From NCBI GenBank assembly GCA_003833135.1, contig QZLH01000633.1, forward strand, positions 1,040 through 65,039: a DNA stretch of 64,000 bases, given 5' to 3'. The notes beneath the pieces are model-generated. The model saw only the letters and a list, made by a program, of their open reading frames with translations. It did no database searches and was not told the DNA's origin. The position numbers were made by a program, and so were the translations under genes. This document shows, piece by piece, positions 37,551-48,556 of this stretch. The first letter of the stretch is position 1. Every line of letters begins with the position of its first letter. This stretch comes from Oehlia diaphana (lineage: Eukaryota; Glomeromycota; Glomeromycetes; Glomerales; Glomeraceae).

Positions 37551-40500
37551 TGTTTTTTGGAAAAAAAAAAAAAAAAAAAAAAAAATACCGAAAAAAAGAA
37601 AAAAAAGAAAAATAAAAAAGACGCTGTTTAAATAAGTTATCGATTGATCATCACTAACTATTAAAGAAATGCATCATCCTCAAATCATTTGTCATACGAA
37701 TTTTGTGTGACGCACGATAACGATCACGGTGGCGATATTGGAAAACGCCACTTATTTATGTTCAATTGTTCATTCTCACTCCTTTTAAACAAATCAGGGA
37801 TGATTAAATAATTATTACGAAATAATCGACTCTGTAAATAACAGATCAGCTCTTCATTTGTTTCCTCAGCCCGTTTTCGTTTTGTTAAAAATCAAAACAC
37901 GTGTTTAGTTTCATAGAACTTTTCTCCTTTTCTTTCTTTAATGAATGACTTTTCTCATATGCAATAAATCAAAAATACTATTTCCATTTACAGAGATATA
38001 AAGCATTATCTTGAATCTTATCAGATCATATCAAATCTTTTGGGTACCTTTAAAATAATTCCAAATATAAATTTCTTGATTTTTCATTTTATTACTTTTT
38101 TTTTGCGTCACTGATAATATCATTAGCCCATCATTATTATTTTCTAAAAACTTCTAAATTTCACATTTTCAACATAAAAATAGCATTTTGATCGCGTGTA
38201 AAAAAAAAAAAAAATAGTTACAAATCACAAACGCAAGAACTGCCAAATATAGATTGTGATCACAAAAATTATAAAAATGGACACAAAAATGTATCGATCG
38301 GTCATCGGTGGCACATAAGTAGGAAATAGAAATCTAATTTTAAACAATGAATAAAAAATATTTAGTGAATGGAATTGTATCTCTAATTGTATCGATAAAC
38401 CTGCAGTATTAAATCATCAAATTATCAAAATTTACGGCTTATCAGTCATCGAAAAAAATTTAAAGAATTTATGCAGGGGAAAAGAACTGAATGGTAAATA
38501 AAATTTTTATGCTTATTATGTACTAAATCTCAAAAATTATTTTTGCGCGCTGTATTTTTTGGCTGAAAAAAAAACTTTTCAGAAAATCCGAATATTTATT
38601 TCATCATATTTATTTAATATCGTCTAAAATAAATATTATATATATGTATATATACAGTATAATTAAATAAATAAATTGAATTGCTAATCATAACTCAATT
38701 TAATAAATATTGAATTGTAATTACAAAGTTCTGATTTATCGGGATTTGTTGATATTTGTTCAAGAATGATGCATTACAGAGATTTTATTTCTTTTAATAA
38801 TCAATATTGAATCGATATTTCTTTTACAAGATTTATTTTAATTCGTGATTTAAAAATAAATCCTTTTCTATAGAATCTAGATTCAACCTTTTTTTTAAAA
38901 GCTAGTACGAAAAGAGTCAAAATTCATTTGATTGGGTGGAATCAGGATCATCCTTTTAGCAAATTTACCAAAAAAAAATATTACATCACACGAAATGAAT
39001 TACACCTACCGCCGTAATGCTAATAAATTTAATAAAAATTTAGCATTTACTAAATCGGCATTACGTCAAATGGCACAATTTGTTATGACAATTCGGCACT
39101 ATGGTAGTGTAATTAATTAATACATTTTGATATGGTCCATTTTAGATCATATCCATTGTAATATATTTCGGCATTACACCATTTTTTAATGTCGATCCCG
39201 TCATGGTTTAGTTCACCATCAGACTGATCTGAAACTGGCTCTCGCCCACTTTTTGTTACAAACACCAAAATTATCTGCACAAATGTTACATGTATGCCAT
39301 ATTTCCTCTCACAAACAAAATCAATCGTATTTTTTATTAATCAGCATTATATTAGTATTCCTTTGATTTTTATTTTATTTATTAATTGTTAGCACATTTA
39401 GTATTTAGTAGTATGTTTATTATAAATATTAATTCACATTATTCGTGACATTTGATGAGTCGAGCGAATGTTGATTTATTCGTTTGAAAATTTAAAAGTT
39501 TTAGGAAATTTGTTTTGGTACTAATATTCATTTTCTAGTTACGATTTATAATTTACACGCACAAAATTTTGAATTCAATTGTTCAGTAATATAATGACCA
39601 ATTAAAGTAAGCAATAATAAAAATACAAAATCAAAGAGAATTGAAATCTTCTCACTTATTGTACCATGTTTTCATACAACTTATTTTCTATTTTGTATTA
39701 TGTAATTGAAATTTGTTGGAGGCACCAGTGATTATGTAAGAAGTTTGTCTGACGTTTTTGACTAGCAGCATTAAAATTAATGTAGGGCAAGAAATACGTC
39801 CGACAAGGAAGGCGCAGAAAATTTTATCAATGAATTAGAAATTATCACAGTCGTATAGCGCATATTTATATATATCTTTAAAATGGTAGAGCTAAAAAGT
39901 TAATAATAATGAAATTTCCAAATTAAATCTTAATAGATCTTTCTTTTATCTGCCAGTAATTCAGCACTTTTCCGAAATTTCCATCTTAATTATAAATAAG
40001 TAAATACACGTGCATTAAAAAAATTAAGATATTTATGTAGGATTTTCCGATCACTCTTTGGCCAGCACTATATAAACTGTGTGTGTGTGACCAGAATTAA
40101 AAAATTGGCCATACCACCATGACGATAGCACCATCTATAAGTTGGATTTTTACCAATAATAGATATTATAATAATATGGAATTATTTTAGTAATTTTTTC
40201 TATACCTATTTAAGAGCAAATTTAATGTATGAAATACATTGTTGATTTTTTTTTTTTTTATTCACATTTTTCCCATCTATTTTTAATTTATAAATTTCAT
40301 GTCAAATTTCAGCATTTGTAATTAATTTTCTCAAAAAAAGTAAAAAAGTAGTAGAATCCTAAAATGATGTCGAAATGTAAGCCCCAATATTCAAGCTTAT
40401 TTTTGCATTTTAAATAATAAAAATTAGGTTTTTTTTAAGAAGACAACATGTATTTTTGTAATTTGAATCACTTGTTGGCATTTTTTTACAATATACCGAA

Positions 40501-40825
40501 ATTAGTGATAATTTGAGGAATAAAATTTCCATTATCAGTTATTTAGTATTTAAGAATTATCTAATCTGCTGATGCTTACTTAATTTTCTGTTATATTTTC
40601 TGATTTGAAGTAAATTATTATTTGCTAGTTTTATATTAAGTGTTTCAAAATGGGGCCTCGGGTTACAGGTTGTTACACAATTTACACATTGTAAATTGGT
40701 TATTTCATTTTTATCGATTTTTATGTAACACGCTGTATATATATATATATAATTATTTTATTTTTTTTCCGAAGCCTATTAAATAAATACATCTAGGCGG
40801 CTATTATTATTAAATTTGAAAAAAA
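37551..40825. other. Intergenic region, 3.3 kb
   Basis: No gene supported. The left end is the DUF1769 promoter, including a 25-base A run at 37561-37585. A patch near 38995-39110 has several CGGCATTACG and AATTCGGCA words that look like worn repeat DNA; AATTCGGCA/TGCCGAATT-type words also occur near 9890-9950. A TTGGCCAGCAC patch near 40072 resembles the interior of the element at 13371. The right end has a CAATTTACA hairpin (40678-40698) and the presumed lysozyme promoter. Confidence 0.5.
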
Positions 40826-41873
40826 ATGAAGTTCTTGCTTATAATATTGGCCATTTTTTTCTTAACAGTTCCATCAGTTTTTGCTATCACTGCTGTTGAT
40901 TCTGCCATGACAGTAGTCTCACTTGAATCTTATAAATGCATTAAAAACTTTGGTTATGAACGGGCTATTATCCGTGGTTACTTTGAGTCTTATTGTGGAA
41001 ATCCTGGAGGTGACATTGATAAAACCTTTATTCAAAGCTATACAAATGCTGTTAATGCCGGATTCACCCAAATTGATGTTTATATGTTCCCATGTACTGG
41101 AATCCCAAAATGTTGTGTTAGTGATCCAACTCCGGAATGTTTAGCTACAAATTTTACCTGTAAAACTCCTCAAGAACAAGTCAATCAATTAGTACAATGG
41201 ATAAACAATACTAAGATAAATGGAGGTCAGGATATTATAGTTCAATCAGTTTGGCTGGATGTTGAGACTGATCCAGCGTCTAATAACTGGCCGCCTTATA
41301 ATACCACTTTAAATCAAAAAACTTTACAAGAATTTAAATACGCATGGGACGGTACTATGTGGAATTGGGGTATATACGCGGTATGTAATCTTGGTATCGG
41401 GACATTTCGCCGAAAACCATTTCGCCAAAGTGTCCCGTAACCAACCAATATGTCTTTTATTTTACGGTATACAAAGAATAATATTTACATCGTCGACTCA
41501 TATGCAATTATTCTGTAAAAATTTAGCGTGCAAATGACTGGGCCACAATTACTGGAGATAAAAATTGGGTCTTGGATTCTAGTCGTCCATTATGGGTTGC
41601 TAATTTTGACAATATTATTAATTTGACACAAAATTTTTCACAATTTGGTGGATGGATGACACCTACGGGCAAACAATATAAGTGGATTCATTTGTTTAAT
41701 ATAGGTTATCTCTTTGATTTAAATAATAAATTTCTTATAATTGTTGTATAGACAAGGGAACAGATTATTTTTGTTGTTTATGTGACGATGGAACTGGAAG
41801 CCAACTCTCTTGTAGTTCATGCTTTACTAATCCTGGGCCTTGTTGTTATGGCTTTGATAGAAGCGTATTCTAA
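40826..41873 (+). CDS. Secreted GH25-type lysozyme
   Basis: Three exons (40826-41380, 41527-41704, 41752-41873) give 284 residues. Residues 1-20 are a clear signal peptide ending VFA. Mature residues follow the protist/nematode GH25 lysozyme pattern: an early AVDSAM with Asp25, the strand IDVYMFPC, the catalytic strand VWLDVETDP with Asp145 and Glu147, a GIYA strand across the first splice and PLWVANFD near the end. GH25 enzymes cut the muramic acid-glucosamine bond of bacterial peptidoglycan. Extra here: a cysteine-rich insert after MFPC, and a 40-residue cysteine-rich tail with CCLC, CSSC and CC. Several N-x-S/T sites fit secretion. The first intron contains a foldback element. The second intron has a weak GTTATC donor, so that border is less certain. 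Confidence 0.85.
41391..41444. mobile_element. Tiny foldback element inside lysozyme intron 1
   Basis: CGGGACA at 41398-41404 pairs with TGTCCCG at 41431-41437. Weaker inverted similarity, TTGGT outward against ACCAA, continues on each side. Between the arms is TTTCGCCGAAAACCATTTCGCC. At about 54 bases it accounts for much of the 146-base intron, and it is far more G/C-rich than intron DNA elsewhere in the window. Confidence 0.5.
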
Positions 41874-41886
41874 GAAGCGTATTCTA
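41859..41886. repeat. 14-base tandem duplication across the lysozyme stop
   Basis: The unit AGAAGCGTATTCTA occurs twice in a row. The stop codon TAA at 41871-41873 spans the junction of the two units. It may have created or moved the present stop. Confidence 0.7.
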
Positions 41887-42285
41887 AATATTTATTCTTA
41901 AAAAATAGAGTTTTAACTAGTCTTTATGAATATTAATTGTAAAGGTTCATAAAAATTAAGTTTATATTCTTACTAAACAATTGTATTTTTATATGAGTAA
42001 AAGATACGATCTGATCATTTATAATTGTCAACTTTACTTATATATATTATCTAAATATAGTATACAAGCTATACAAGCATGAAATGTAACCTCATTAATA
42101 TTTAAATACATTTTATAGTTCTCTAATCCATAGAATTAGCTGTGTGCGATCGATTGTATTGATATTAATCAAATCATATATTTTAATAAAAAGAATCTTC
42201 AGTATATACGAAAATTGCATATCTTATTAAGATAACATCTCTCTCTTTTTTTTTTAAAAAAAAAGTATTCAACCTTTTTATAATA

Positions 42286-42962
42286 TATCAAATGTTTGAA
42301 ATACTTCATAATCTTCTGCAATATTCGTAGGGAATTACCCATATGTGGCCTACAATAAAACATGATCATAACCTAGAATATTTTTACTATCTGTAAACTA
42401 AAAGAAAACTGTTATCCAAATAGAAACTCCCTTAATATCACAATTTCTCTAGTCCATCTTGACTAAATTCTTTTAAATTATAAGGGATCTTAATATGAGT
42501 ATCTTTTCATGAAGTGAAAAGACAAAGATGATTTAGTTTATTAAAGTTTCAAATCCCATCTTCTTGAAAGTGTCACATTAGTCTTAGGTTTTACTGTATA
42601 TTAGCAACTATGTGAAATTCCAAAGGGTAAACTTTTGATATCTTTATAACAACAAACTTTGTAAAAAAGAAACCTGTAGGTCCAATATCATAAAATCTAA
42701 TTAAAGGAATAATCTATATAATAATTTTTCAGTTTTTCTAATCTGTTCTTTATTCCTTTTATTTGTTAAATAAACATCATTTTAATTCCTCCCAAATTTC
42801 AATTTCATCCATAATAATTGGATTTTGATACAAAAATTCAGGCTTATGTTGATTGAAGTAACCAATGGTTGAACATTAAGTTCATCTACCACCATCAAAA
42901 TTTCACTATCATATCAATACCTTGTAAATTATTCATTTCAATATTTCCGCAATAAATAAACC
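42286..42962 (-). pseudogene. Broken BTB-BACK-TLDc copy
   Basis: Read on the minus strand, this aligns along most of its length with exon 2 of the intact gene at 44863-46334: it begins at the same exon border (complement of AATAAACCTAA), has the BACK segment with the equivalents of DEIEIWE, IRFYHIE and FFYKVY, and ends with the EVF-like tail. Frameshifts, stops and internal deletions occur throughout, including much of the TLDc domain. No exon 1 counterpart (the start of the BTB domain) is found upstream. It is a dead member of the array. Confidence 0.75.
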
Positions 42963-43340
42963 TAAATTTTAATTATTCAGACATACTTTAAACCTAACAC
43001 TAACTCACATAAAATTTTTTTAAGTTGCGAGAATAGCATATCGGCTGATCAGAAAAGCCTCCCATAATTTTATATGCTAATGACAATAAGCAACCCATCA
43101 GTTATATAATGAACCCACCAACTGAGCTTAAAATCAGCTGACATGGGAATAAAAAATTCATAAAAAATATGTTACAAATTTATTATTGATGTTTTCAAGA
43201 TAGTTATATTTATACTATATCTTATTAATAATGAAGGAAGGAGAAAGAATTTAATAAAGTTTTTCAGTATCTGGATTAAGATTGAATTCGTTAATTTCTT
43301 TGAATAAGTTTATATACTTACTTACTTTTGGTCAATTCAA

Positions 43341-43560
43341 CCAAAATGCTTCATAACTTCATAAGCGGCAACAGGAACTTTTTTACCGTTCCATTAGTAG
43401 CAATCTTATTGGATGAAGGTATGAAAACTTCAACGTCATAATGTCCTATGTATTATATTTATACACGATTTACCAAGAACATAGCAATAGCCAGTTGTTT
43501 CTTTGGTTCTTTGGTGAACATCGACAATCAACTTACCTTGTTTTTCTTTGATCAACAACG
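43341..43560 (-). pseudogene. Unidentified decayed coding fragment
   Basis: On the minus strand two protein-like stretches follow each other in different frames: one containing KLIVDVHQRTKETTGYCYV and one containing HYDVEVFIPSSNKIATNG. A further one-base shift restores a VPVAAYEVMKHFG ending with a stop. The composition is that of a conserved protein and not of intergenic DNA, but I cannot name the family. Frameshifts and stops indicate a pseudogene fragment. Confidence 0.35.
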
Positions 43561-43607
43561 ATTAACTAAAATCATTTAGATTTTTTCAGAACATGCGTAT
43601 AATTTAT

Positions 43608-43738
43608 TGTTGCGGGCGAAACTTCGCCCAGTGAACTTCCAATAAGTCTGAAACTATCCGAAACCTCCGAAACCTCCGAAACCTCCGAAACCTAATTTGG
43701 AGAGATCAAATTGAGCGAAACTAGTTTCGCCCGCAACA
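43608..43738. mobile_element. MITE with 15-base perfect ends and a 9-base tandem core
   Basis: TGTTGCGGGCGAAAC at 43608-43622 is matched exactly by its complement at 43724-43738. Inside, CCGAAACCT is repeated four times in a row without error (43658-43693). The element is much richer in G and C than its surroundings and has no coding frame. No clear target duplication is seen. Confidence 0.7.
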
Positions 43739-44027
43739 CTAGTGTCTACAAAGTTACGAAGCATTTATTTTGCAAATTTTCTAGTTTTTAGATTTAATAT
43801 CTCATCTATATATCAAGGTTTATTTTTTTCCTATCAAACGGCAGATATTTTATATTAAATGTAAAAAATAACTTCGTTTATAAGATGTAATAATGATTTT
43901 CATATAATTTATTTCTTAAATATAAACCAATTTAAGCTATATAATTTAACAAAACGAATATATATAAATCATATAAACGTCATTTCCAATAAAAAAAGCA
44001 AATAGAATACGTTTTGAGATACTCCTA

Positions 44028-44475
44028 TCAGTGAAGATGTGTTTATTGATGAAGAATTATATATCAATAAAAAGGAGGCTATCATAGAGAAGCGCCTGTT
44101 GCTAATATAAATCCACAACGAGCGTATAGCTCGTTTAATTTCAATAATAAATAAGTAATTACCTGAAAAAGGTATATCTCCAGTAAGAAATCTTATTTCA
44201 ATTATACGATCCAAAAGAACCAAACAAAGGAAAGATAATTTTGGCAAGACTCAGATCTATTTTATTATCATTCATCAACAGCAGGTAGAAGGTCTTTAAC
44301 AATTAGATCTAAAAAAGTATCCAAATAACTTCGATTATCCTCAAATAAAATTGTTAAAGAAAATTATTCAGATAGATTAAAAGAATTCAACAAAGGAAAT
44401 TTCACTTCAAGAATTCAACCACAACAATCCGGATCTGATTTTTGCTTCGAATCTTTTGATAAATTATTATGTTAA
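44028..44475 (+). pseudogene. Unidentified decayed coding fragment
   Basis: Several short protein-like stretches in shifting frames: DEELYINKKEAIIEKR, then INPQRAYSSFNF, then a final part with SRIQPQQSGSDFCFE that ends at a TAA. At least three stops or shifts separate them. It reads like the decayed 3' part of a gene, family unknown, lying between the broken and intact BTB-TLDc copies. Confidence 0.3.
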
Positions 44476-44862
44476 TATTAATTATTGTATACAAATATGG
44501 CTGTATCACGTGAATCAATTATAAAAAATAATAAATTTATATATGATACATATAGTTTTGTTGCACCTTGGCCTCTACTCAAGCTGGCTTACCCCAAGCC
44601 GACGCATTAGGTACTGTACTTTTGTTTGATCGTTGATGTGAATAAAAACTCTAAAAATATCAAATCAGCTTTAATTAATTTCTAGTGTTTTACGAGGTTA
44701 ATAAATAAGGCTTTGTTATGAAATTCGAGACATTCACGAAATAGCTTTTTGATATAAATAAACTCTTGAAATATTTTTTTTTATTAAGCAATTACATACT
44801 ATTTGAATATTATTTGAGATATTACATTATCTTAAAAATTGAATGATTCTAATACCATTGAT

Positions 44863-46334
44863 TTATCTTTTAATTACTTGAAATACTTCAAAATCTTCTA
44901 CATTTAAATTTTTTGGAATTCCTATATTAGGATAGTAATTGCCAACATAACTACTATATTCCCAACAATTGGAATCAGAACAGTATAAATCACCCATACT
45001 GGGTCCTTGATCATTATAGCAATAAATAGCATAATTCTTATCGTTAACATAACCTAATTTTGCAGTAGAAATATTTTTTCCATCTGTAAAGTTAAATAAA
45101 AAGCTGTCTAAAGTAATTTTCGCTCCCTTTCCACTCCAATCAAGTGGATTATATCCTCCAATTAATTGTGTAGAACCTTGAATTTTTGCTATCCAAATAG
45201 TAGCTCCCTTGTTGTCACAATTTCTATGAAATGATTTAGCATCAAACCTGCCTTCATAACGATACAATAAATTAAGGTCATAAGGGATCTTTTTTTTATT
45301 ATAATATGAAGAATCTTTTTTATCAATCCATGAAGCAAAAAGAGGAACATGATTTGATTCAACTATATTTGAATTGAGTTTTAAATTTGGTTTTCTTGGT
45401 GTTACGTTAGATTTAGGTTTCATATTAGGAACAATATGAAATTCCAAAAGGTCATGAATTAAATCTTGTGGTAAAATATCTTTATAACAATAAACTTTGT
45501 AAAAGAAATCCGCGGGTTCAATATGATAAAATCTAATTAAAGGAATAAATCTGTGCAATGATCTTCCAATTTTTGTAATATCATCATTATTCCATTTAAC
45601 AGGATCATTTTTAATTTTCTGTTGAGCAAAACTCCATTTCAATAAACTTTCCCAAATTTCAATTTCGTCCATACACAAATCATCCCTTTTTAATAATAAC
45701 TCCAATAAAGGAGCTTTTAAATTAACAAAATTATCAGATTTAAATAAGATTTTAGGATCATTACAAAGAATTTCAAGACAAAAATTCCATAAATCCGTGA
45801 ATGTTTCATGTTGATAAACAATTTCAAGAATATCAGTTGGATTTTGGTGTAAAAATTCAGTTTTATGTTCGATCAAAAATTCTTGAATATGAGAAACCAA
45901 TGGTTGAATATTAAGTTCATCCACTGCTATCAATAATTTCAATATATCAAGACCTTGTAAATTATTTAACTCAATATTTCCACAATAAATAAACCTAATT
46001 TAACATTAAATAAAATAGATAATTAAAATTTATATTTAAAAAAAATTTTTTATATCTATAATAAATATATTATAAATTACCTAAGAATGATATTAAATAA
46101 TTGTGGTGAAATATTAGGTTTTCTGAGAATAAATTTTCCATCTCTTTTCTCTGCCCATTCATTAGAAAATGCCGCATAAAAATATTGTGACCTATAACAT
46201 AAAATGCTTGAATGTAAATGAAATTCTTTTATGTTTGGTTCTTCACCAACATAAATAATAACGTCATATCCAAATCCACTTTCAAGAATTTTTTCGTAGT
46301 CATCGGATAAACCTGCCCAAAACTTTGAAGACAT
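44863..46334 (-). CDS. BTB-BACK-TLDc protein, intact copy A
   Basis: Two exons (46334-46081 and 45994-44863; 86-base GT-AG intron inside the BTB domain) give 461 residues. The start is the ATG giving MSSKFWAGLSDDYEKI, because the same start occurs in the neighbouring copies; a longer upstream frame is not shared. The BTB fold spans about residues 14-120 (YDVIIYVGEEP, FHLHSSILCYRSQYF, FIYCGNIEL), BACK about 125-250 (LLLKRDDLCMDEIEIWE, LIRFYHIEPADFFYK) and TLDc about 300-461 (ATIWIAKIQGSTQLIGGYNP, DSFLFNFTDG, and the final EVFQVIKR). Such proteins are usually cullin-3 adaptors; TLDc domains are tied to oxidative stress resistance in other organisms and to V-ATPase regulation. The family is greatly expanded in Glomeromycotina, so the partner cannot be predicted. 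Confidence 0.9.
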
Positions 46335-47247
46335 GTTTTTTTGTGAATCAAAAAAAAGTTGTTGATCGTACGGTATGAAGACCCCAAATTTCTCTAGGTT
46401 ACGCAAAATCTTATTGGCCGGAATATATATATACGTTATAGAACGTAAATTTTTAGTCCGAAGGACTATATATTATTATATTATTCGCATCGGTTTCACA
46501 AATGTCCTGTTGTCCGTCCGGCACGTGATGATATACAATGATAACTGCGCTTCGGACTTGATTTCCGTTTACAGAAAAAATTTTAATTTTCACATTATCA
46601 TTGGTATTTTAGTGTCTTACTTCTATGAGGAATATGTTTTTTTGAAATCTTTGTATGTTCGTCCCCTCACTCGTTTTTTTTTTGACTTATTTAGCAACAC
46701 ATTTACATGTCGCAAAATTACCTGCTTGATATTCTTTTTGAATATGTTGAAGAAATTTGATGTTTTTCTAAATGCCTCGTAGATTCTTCAAATGAGACTA
46801 ATATTTCTTCACGATTTACGGTGAAATTTATTGTATAACATCTTTTTAATTGCTTGTAATAGATGCTCAGCAAATTAGGGCAATCTATTGTATTTTTCAG
46901 TTGCATTTTGGGCGTTTTCTTAATAAGCTCTGATGTAAGATTTTTACGTATGCTTTTTTTTCTTACTCCGACCCCAAGCGCATGAACTCGGTGTTCCGAT
47001 TTCGTCTGCATTTTATTTATTAAAGGATAAGATTTGAAAGGAAAAAAAAATAATATATATGTATATATAGAATATATATATGTATTGTCATTGTTCAAAA
47101 TCATTTGAAAAAATAATTGTAAAACTAAAGTATTTGCTTTTTTGCTAACAATCTTAACCAATAATATTTTTTGATAACGAATGCGGCGCTCCGATTGTTG
47201 ATCGTCGAATTTTACATATTTTTTTTCTTTCTTTATTGACGTTAACA
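46335..47247. other. Spacer between divergent BTB-TLDc copies
   Basis: A head-to-head spacer of about 900 bases, noticeably less AT-rich than most intergenic DNA here. It contains one unidentified minus-strand frame (listed separately), a TA-rich block near 47050-47080, and near-palindromic words such as GTCCGAAGGAC at about 46458. It would hold the promoters of both divergent copies. Confidence 0.45.
46718..47011 (-). CDS. Hypothetical 97-residue protein or gene fragment
   Basis: From the ATG at 47011 the minus strand reads 97 codons with a protein-like composition: basic, with RVHALGVGVRKKS, then KNTIDCPNLLSIYYKQL and NREEILVSFEESTRHLE. No family is recognised. The final codons (CAAGCAGGTAATT) could be a splice donor, and the frame after it continues for about 20 codons, so this may be one exon of a gene or of a dead element. 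It lies in the spacer between two divergent BTB-TLDc copies. Confidence 0.3.
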   Translation of the reverse strand: MQTKSEHRVHALGVGVRKKSIRKNLTSELIKKTPKMQLKNTIDCPNLLSIYYKQLKRCYTINFTVNREEILVSFEESTRHLEKHQISSTYSKRISSR

Positions 47248-48556
47248 ATGTCTTCAAAATTTTGGGCAGGTTTATCTTTTCTTTCTTTCTCTATTGACAT
47301 TAACAATGTCTTGTAAGTTTTTAGCAAATTTATCCAATGATTACGAAAAAATTCTACGTTATTATTTATATTGGTGAAGAACCAAACGTAAAAGAATTTC
47401 GTTATAGGTCACAATATTTTTATGCGGAATTTTCTAATGAATGGGCTGAGAAAAAAGATGGAAAATCTATTCTCAAAAACCTAACATCTCACCACAATTA
47501 TTTAATATCATTATTTGGTAATTTATAATATATTTATTATAGATATAAAAAATTTTTTTAAATATAAATTTTTAATTATTTATTTAATGCTAAATTAGGT
47601 TTATTTATTGTGGAAATATTGAGTTGAATAATTTACAAGATCTTGATAAATTTAAACTGTTGATAGCAGCAGATGAACTTAATATCCAACCATTGATTTC
47701 TCATATTCAAGAATTTTTTTTGATCGAACATAAAACTGAATTTTTACGCCAAATACTGATATTCTTGAAACTATTTATCAACATGAAACATTCACAGATT
47801 TATAGAATTTTTATCTTGAAATTACTTGTAAAGATCCTAAATCTTATTTAATTCTGATAATTTTGTTAATTTAAAAGCTCCTTTATTGGAATTATTATTA
47901 AAAAGGGATTTGTAAATGGACGAAATTGAAATTTGGGAAATTTATTGAAATGGTGTTTTGCTCAACAAAACATTAAGAATGATCCTACTAAATGGAATAA
48001 TGATGATATTACAAAAATTGGAAGCTCATTGCACAGATTTATTCCTTTAATTAGATTTTATCATATTGAACCCACAGATTTCTTTTACAAAATTTATTTT
48101 TATAAAGATATTTTACCACAAGATTTAATTCATGACCTTTTGGAATTTCATATTAAAACTTGATTCAACCATAATTGAATCAAAACATAGTATTCATCCT
48201 TTTGACTTTCTTATGTATATATAAAAAAGATTTTTCATATTATAATAAAGAAAAGGTCCCTTATGATTTTAATTTATTGTATCGTTCAAATGAGGAGGGA
48301 TAGCAAAAATTCAAGGTTCTACACAATTAATTGGAGGATATAATCAACTTGGTTGAAGTGGAAATGGAGTGAAAATTACTTTAGACAGCTTTTATCTAAC
48401 TTTATAGATGGAAAAAATATTTCTATTGCAAAGTTAGGTTATGTTAACGATGAGGACATTGCTGACTATCCAGCCTATCATGATATAGGAATTCTAAAAT
48501 AATTTGATGTAGAAGATTTTGAAGTAATTGAAGTTATTCAAGTAATTAAAAAATAA
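47248..48556 (+). pseudogene. Broken BTB-BACK-TLDc copy with doubled start
   Basis: Closely similar to the intact copy at 44863-46334 but on the opposite strand. Two candidate starts stand 58 bases apart: one giving MSSKFWAGL (47248) followed by unrelated T/C-rich DNA, and one giving MSCKFLANLSNDYEKI (47306). After that, a deletion removes the codons before YDVIIY and shifts the frame, nine residues are missing before YRSQYF, and further one-base shifts and stops break the BACK domain. Most of the TLDc domain is gone; only an IQGSTQLIGGYN-like piece and the final EVIQVIKK with its stop remain. Confidence 0.85.

Noticed and set aside
46335..46406. A start 24 codons upstream for BTB-TLDc copy A
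   Set aside because: The upstream part is not shared with the other copies, which all begin at the MSSK/MSCK-type start.
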